From NCBI GenBank assembly GCA_905215775.1, contig CAJMRM010000023.1, forward strand, positions 1 to 39,489: 39,489 bases of DNA. Direction: 5' to 3'. Of this stretch, positions 35,597 to 39,489 are shown in pieces. A program made the translations under genes and the position numbers. The notes under the pieces were generated by a model. The model did no database searches. It was not told the DNA's origin and worked only from the letters and a program-made list of their open reading frames with translations. Every line of letters starts with the position of its first letter. Position 1 is the stretch's first letter. This DNA is from an uncultured bacterium. Lineage in GTDB: Bacteria > Bacillota > Clostridia > Lachnospirales > Lachnospiraceae.

Positions 35597-36367
35597 ATGA
35601 TTTTAGCCGTAGACATGGGAAACAGCAATATCGTCGTGGGCGGGCTGGATGACCAGGCCACATATTTTGAAGAGAGGATCACCACCGACGACCGCAAGAC
35701 CAGCCTGGAATACGCCATCATGCTGAAAAACATCCTGGAAATACACAAAATAAAACGAAGCGACATCGAGGGCTCCATCATCTCTTCCGTTGTACCGCCC
35801 TTAAACGCCCCTCTTTCCTCGGCCGTAAAAAAGATCACCGGAAAACGGCCGTTTTTAGTGGGCTCCGGCATGAAGACCGGCTTAAACATTAAAATGGACA
35901 ACCCCAAGGCCGTGGGCGGCGACCGGATCGTGGCCGCTGTGGCTGCCATTGCAAGATATGAGGGCCCCATCATCATCATCGACATGGGGACCGCCACCAC
36001 CATGGACGTGGTGGACAAGGCAGGCTCCTATATCGGCGGCGTGATCCTGCCCGGCGTCAAGGTCGCCTTAAATTCCCTGGTGTCCAATACGGCCCAGCTT
36101 CCCAGGATCAACCTGGACGTTCCCAAACGGACCATCGGAAAAAATACCATCGAATGTATGAGAAACGGCATCATGTACGGCAACGCCGCCATGCTGGACG
36201 GGCTCATCGACCGGATGGAGGCAGAGTTAGGAGAACCGGCGACCCTGGTGGCCACCGGAGGCATGTCCCGGTTCATCACTCCCCTCTGTACCCATAAGAT
36301 CATTTACGACGCGGATCTCCTGCTGCGGGGCCTTCTGATCCTTTACCGTCAGAACATGCCGGAATAA
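35597..36367 (+). CDS. coaX: Type III pantothenate kinase
   Basis: A 256-residue enzyme that phosphorylates pantothenate, the first step of CoA synthesis. Motifs are AVDMGNSNIVVG (phosphate loop), GGDRIVAAVAA, IIDMGTATTMDVV and ATGGMSRFI, all typical of the CoaX group, which is not inhibited by CoA. The ATG at 35597 is chosen because GGAAGGAG lies seven bases upstream. An ATG at 35579 lies before this site. The 120-base AT-rich gap to coaBC holds a minus-strand TATAAT (35561-35556) but no clean paired promoters. Confidence 0.95.
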   Translation: MILAVDMGNSNIVVGGLDDQATYFEERITTDDRKTSLEYAIMLKNILEIHKIKRSDIEGSIISSVVPPLNAPLSSAVKKITGKRPFLVGSGMKTGLNIKMDNPKAVGGDRIVAAVAAIARYEGPIIIIDMGTATTMDVVDKAGSYIGGVILPGVKVALNSLVSNTAQLPRINLDVPKRTIGKNTIECMRNGIMYGNAAMLDGLIDRMEAELGEPATLVATGGMSRFITPLCTHKIIYDADLLLRGLLILYRQNMPE

Positions 36368-36408
36368 CGCGCTAAAACAGGCCTGCAAAATTTACCAGCC
36401 GGCCTCCG

Positions 36409-36438
36409 GTATAATCCTTACCAAAACCGTACATCATT
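36409..36438 (+). promoter_or_regulatory. Possible SigF/SigG-type sporulation promoter for sigG
   Basis: GTATA (36409-36413), an 18-base gap, then CATCATT (36432-36438), resembling the forespore sigma-factor pattern (GNATA at -35, CAT-type -10). The match is loose and the spacing slightly long. A sporulation promoter is expected for sigG from other clostridia and bacilli. Confidence 0.3.
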
Positions 36439-36481
36439 CTCAATATAGCAAAATCCAGAGAATGACCCAGGAGGTAAGGAT

Positions 36482-37258
36482 ATGTCCGGTTATAAGGTTG
36501 AAATATGCGGAGTCAATACGGCAAAGCTGCCGCTGCTTACCACAGAAGAGAAGGAAGAGCTTTTTAAAAGGATCCTGGCCGGCGATAAGCAGGCCAGGGA
36601 GGATTACATCAAAGGAAATCTGCGTCTTGTGTTAAGCGTCATCCAGCGTTTCTCCGGAAATAACGAGAACGTGGACGACCTGTTCCAGATCGGATGCATC
36701 GGCCTCATCAAGGCCATCGACAATTTCGACATCACCCAGAACGTCCGTTTCTCCACCTACGCGGTCCCCATGATCCTTGGGGAGGTCCGCCGGTATCTCC
36801 GGGACAACAATTCCATCCGTGTCAGCCGCTCCCTGCGGGACACTGCCTACAAAGCCATCTACGCCAGAGAAAATCTCATGAAAAAAAACATGAAAGAACC
36901 CACCATCATGGAAATTGCCGATGAGGTGGGTCTGAGCAAAGAGGAGATCACCTACGCCATGGACGCCATCCAGACGCCCATGAGCCTTTATGAGCCTGTC
37001 TATACCGACGGCGGCGATCCCCTTTATGTCATGGACCAGATCAGCGATAAGAAAAACAGGGAGGAAAACTGGATCGAGCAGCTTTCCTTAAACGAGGCCA
37101 TGAAACGGCTCCCGGACCGGGAGCGGAACATCATCCGCATGCGCTTTTATGAAGGCCGCACCCAGACCGAGGTAGCGGAGGAGGTGGGCATCAGCCAGGC
37201 CCAGGTCTCCAGGCTGGAGAAAAACGCACTGAAGACCATGCGGAGCTATCTGGCCTGA
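36482..37258 (+). CDS. sigG: RNA polymerase sporulation sigma factor SigG
   Basis: A 258-residue late-forespore sigma factor. The N-terminus KVEICGVNTAKLPLLTTEE is diagnostic for SigG and marks the site of anti-sigma control. Region 2 (NLRLVLSVIQRFSGNNENVD, DLFQIGCIGLIKAID, RFSTYAVPMILGEVRRYLRD), region 3 and region 4 (EVAEEVGISQAQVSRLEKNA) are complete. AGGAGGTAAGG precedes the ATG. In many Firmicutes sigG lies next to spoIIGA-sigE; that neighbourhood is not present here. It shows the host can form endospores. Its stop lies 14 bases from the convergent kinase gene, with no visible terminator between. Confidence 0.96.
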   Translation: MSGYKVEICGVNTAKLPLLTTEEKEELFKRILAGDKQAREDYIKGNLRLVLSVIQRFSGNNENVDDLFQIGCIGLIKAIDNFDITQNVRFSTYAVPMILGEVRRYLRDNNSIRVSRSLRDTAYKAIYARENLMKKNMKEPTIMEIADEVGLSKEEITYAMDAIQTPMSLYEPVYTDGGDPLYVMDQISDKKNREENWIEQLSLNEAMKRLPDRERNIIRMRFYEGRTQTEVAEEVGISQAQVSRLEKNALKTMRSYLA

Positions 37259-37272
37259 CCCTTCCCCTTTCT

Positions 37273-38241
37273 TTATACGTTTTCTGATTCCCGGAGCTTT
37301 TTAAGGACCTCCTCCTCCGGCGGGATACTGGGGATCCCTCCGGGCGTTTCTGTGGACAGGCTGGCCGCTGCGGACGCGAAAGCGCCTATGGCGGCCAGTT
37401 CTTTTTCATCCAGCTCCTCCGGGGCCTTCCCGGTCCTTAAAAGCATGGACACAGCGCTGCCTCCGAAAATATCTCCGGCTCCTGTGGTATCCACCGGCTT
37501 CACATGGGGACAGACCGCCCAGGCAGCCGCTTTTTCATTGGAGAGATACGCGCCCCGGGAGCCCATGGTCACCATGGCAAGCTTCACGCCGAATTCCTTC
37601 CGGAGCTTTTCAGCCGCCTTCTGTTCGTCGGTGATCCCCCAGAGGAATTCCGCTTCCTCGTCACTAATCTTTACCACATCCGCCTTGGAAAGACCCCAGA
37701 GGATCTGCTCTCGGGCTGCATCCGGCGTGCTCCACAGCGGAAGCCGCAGATTCGGGTCAAAGGTGATCCATTTTCCCTTTTCCCTGGCGTATTCCACCGC
37801 CTTTTTCGTCGCCGTCCGGACCGGCTCGTCCGTGAGGCTTAAGGTGCCGAAATGGAAGACCTTCGCCTGATCGATGAGGGCCAGATCCAGCTCTTCAAAT
37901 GAAAGCCTTGTATCCGCCCCCGGTTTTCTGGCGAAGCTGAAGGACCGGTCCCCGCCGGCGTCAAAGGTAACAAAGGCCAGGGTCGTGAACACTGTACCGT
38001 CCTGCCGGATCCCTTTTGTCTCGATTCCAGCCTCTCTTAGGGTATGAAGAAGCAGCCCGCCAAAGGCGTCCGTTCCCACCTTCCCCAGAAATGCGGTCCG
38101 GAACCCATATTTACTGAGAGCCGCCAGAAAATTCCCAGGCGCTCCGCCCGGGTTTGCCTTCATGGTGGGATATCCGGCGGCGTCCGTATCCCTGGCTGCA
38201 AAATCGATCAAAAGCTCTCCGATGGCTGTCACGTCGTACAT
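37273..38241 (-). CDS. PfkB-family sugar kinase, probably fructokinase
   Basis: A 322-residue cytosolic kinase of the ribokinase/PfkB fold. The N-terminus AIGELLIDF and the PGGAPGNFLAALSKYG sugar-binding loop match bacterial fructokinases (ScrK-like). The C-terminal DTTGAGDIFGGSAVS holds the catalytic Asp and anion hole. Fructose-6-phosphate formation is the likely activity, but the family also includes KDG and other sugar kinases, and no sugar transporter or hydrolase lies beside it. GGGAG precedes the ATG and a strong promoter lies at 38277-38305. Confidence 0.88.
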   Translation of the reverse strand: MYDVTAIGELLIDFAARDTDAAGYPTMKANPGGAPGNFLAALSKYGFRTAFLGKVGTDAFGGLLLHTLREAGIETKGIRQDGTVFTTLAFVTFDAGGDRSFSFARKPGADTRLSFEELDLALIDQAKVFHFGTLSLTDEPVRTATKKAVEYAREKGKWITFDPNLRLPLWSTPDAAREQILWGLSKADVVKISDEEAEFLWGITDEQKAAEKLRKEFGVKLAMVTMGSRGAYLSNEKAAAWAVCPHVKPVDTTGAGDIFGGSAVSMLLRTGKAPEELDEKELAAIGAFASAAASLSTETPGGIPSIPPEEEVLKKLRESENV

Positions 38242-38276
38242 ATGCGTTCTCCCTTGTGTGATACATTTTCTTTAAA

Positions 38277-38305
38277 ATTATAGCATTGGCCATGAGCAGA
38301 TTCAA
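38277..38305 (-). promoter_or_regulatory. SigA-type promoter for the PfkB kinase
   Basis: On the minus strand TTGAAT (38305-38300), 17-base spacer, perfect TATAAT (38282-38277), 35 bases before the start. Confidence 0.65.
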
Positions 38306-38334
38306 TACTGAATGAAAAAGTCCTAAATAGGTAG

Positions 38335-38371
38335 AAAATAAGGTGTACAGCTCCGGTTATCTGTACACCTT
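38335..38371 (-). terminator. Terminator after the peptide-binding protein gene
   Basis: AAGGTGTACAG and CTGTACACCTT (38340-38350 and 38361-38371) form a perfect 11-base stem followed on the minus strand by ATTTTC. It lies 44 bases after the stop codon. Confidence 0.7.
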
Positions 38372-38415
38372 ATCTTTCCTCTGCTTTATCTTACTAAAAT
38401 CAGATCCGCTATTAT

Positions 38416-39489
38416 CTACTCTTCATAAACAACTGCGTTTGTATATTCATGAGCGCCTATACGGCTTAACTGGAAACCATCCAGATTTTTTGTTGCTCCC
38501 AGAATCTTCACTTCATTATAAAGTGGAATTACTGGTGTTTCTTCATTTTGGATCTCATACATTCTGGTAAGAAGCTCATCTCTCTTTTTTTCATCAACAG
38601 TAACCAGCCATTCTTCATATTTTGCATCGTATTCTGGATTACTGAATCTTGAATCGTTTCTCAATGTACCAGTAGGCAGGATATTTGATAATGTATACTC
38701 TGCGTGTCCACTGTTACAGGAATAAAAATGTAAAGATAAACCATATTCATCACCAGCATCTACTCGGGTATCAATGGTATTAGCATCCTGTACCAGAATT
38801 TCCGCCTCAATATTGATCGCAGCTAACTGTTCCTGTACCACTTGGCAGATTTCTGTATTTGTCTGCACAGAACTTGTCCAAATTTCCATGGAAAATCCAT
38901 TTTCATACCCAGCTTCCTTCATCAGTTCTTTTGCTTTTTCAAGATTGTATTCATGCGGCTCTTTTACCTCTTTATACTCAGTTACTGAATCCGGTACAAT
39001 CGCATAAGCCACGGTTCCGTATCCATAGCAGACAGCTTGAACAATCCCCTCTTTATCAATTGCGTACTCAATTGCCTGACGGACACGTTTATCTTTAAGC
39101 GGAGCGTCTGATTTTGTGTCAAGATAGAACATTACAATCTTCATAGATGGCGTTGATAAAAACTGAAGGTCCTCGTTTTCCTTAATTTTAGCTGCATCCA
39201 CATAGGGAATTTCATATGCGACATCAATTTCCCCTGTTTCCAGCATTATCGTCCTCTGCCCTGCTTCCGGAACTATTTTCATAGTCAAGTACTGCGTTTT
39301 TGCTTTTTCTCCCCAATAATCTTCAAAACGCTCCAATGTATAATAATCGCCTGTTACATAGTCCTTTAATTTATATGGTCCGCTTCCAATCGGAGCCTTT
39401 GCAAATCCCTCTTCTCCCACTGACTCAAAGTATGCCTTGGGTACAATTCCAAAGGCCGGATCTGTCAGCTGATAAACAAAAGAAGGATG
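38416..39489 (-). CDS. ABC transporter substrate-binding protein, family 5 (peptide type), 5' end cut
   Basis: The last 357 codons of a solute-binding protein for an oligopeptide-type ABC importer. The frame stays open to the window edge, so signal peptide and start are missing. Family segments are SGPYKLKDYVTGDYYTLERF, IVPEAGQRTIMLETGEIDVA, a YAIDKEGIVQAVCYGYG-type block, and the C-terminal LLTRMYEIQNEETPVIPLYN. It binds peptides (or nickel or other solutes in some members) outside the membrane. Base composition is visibly AT-richer than the neighbouring housekeeping genes, so a more recent or accessory origin is possible. The permease and ATPase genes are not in view. Confidence 0.88.
   Translation of the reverse strand, partial: HPSFVYQLTDPAFGIVPKAYFESVGEEGFAKAPIGSGPYKLKDYVTGDYYTLERFEDYWGEKAKTQYLTMKIVPEAGQRTIMLETGEIDVAYEIPYVDAAKIKENEDLQFLSTPSMKIVMFYLDTKSDAPLKDKRVRQAIEYAIDKEGIVQAVCYGYGTVAYAIVPDSVTEYKEVKEPHEYNLEKAKELMKEAGYENGFSMEIWTSSVQTNTEICQVVQEQLAAINIEAEILVQDANTIDTRVDAGDEYGLSLHFYSCNSGHAEYTLSNILPTGTLRNDSRFSNPEYDAKYEEWLVTVDEKKRDELLTRMYEIQNEETPVIPLYNEVKILGATKNLDGFQLSRIGAHEYTNAVVYEE

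Overview
The window looks like chromosome of an anaerobic, spore-forming, fairly GC-rich clostridium, most likely a Lachnospiraceae member. The signs are a forespore sigma factor (SigG), an electron-bifurcating transhydrogenase (NfnAB), AddAB in place of RecBCD, a lysine riboswitch, Gram-positive surface proteins with aromatic-rich wall-binding repeats, and strong AGGAGG-type ribosome binding sites. No rRNA, tRNA, CRISPR array, intact transposase or integrase was seen.

Left edge (1-2170). This AT-rich segment holds a decayed STAND-type NTPase, broken by two frameshifts and an in-frame amber stop and running off the window. It abuts the 3' end of the 23S rRNA methyltransferase gene rlmD, whose last ~100 codons are also AT-rich. 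It reads as the edge of an integrated element that replaced the end of its target gene.

Region 3.3-9.4 kb. A stand-alone prolyl-tRNA editing protein, a secreted GH25 hydrolase lacking two of the family's acidic residues, an ABC half-exporter, and an NhaC-family transporter under a lysine riboswitch and terminator, hence probably a lysine carrier.

Region 9.4-18.2 kb. A tight three-gene unit (IscU-like scaffold, GGGtGRT protein, unknown 106-aa protein) is the most intriguing uncharacterised system here. Upstream are two tandem MATE transporters, nfnA-nfnB and folA (dihydrofolate reductase). folA is divergent from a ThyX-like protein that has lost the ThyX signature residues.

Region 18.2-30.6 kb. 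addB-addA (double-strand-break repair), a small lipoprotein, a gene remnant, a 791-aa secreted repeat protein and a large HTH regulator.

Region 30.6-39.5 kb. Housekeeping: prfC, yqeY and pepV in a row, then the CoA genes coaBC and coaX back to back, sigG, a fructokinase-like PfkB kinase, and the C-terminal part of a peptide-binding lipoprotein cut by the window end.
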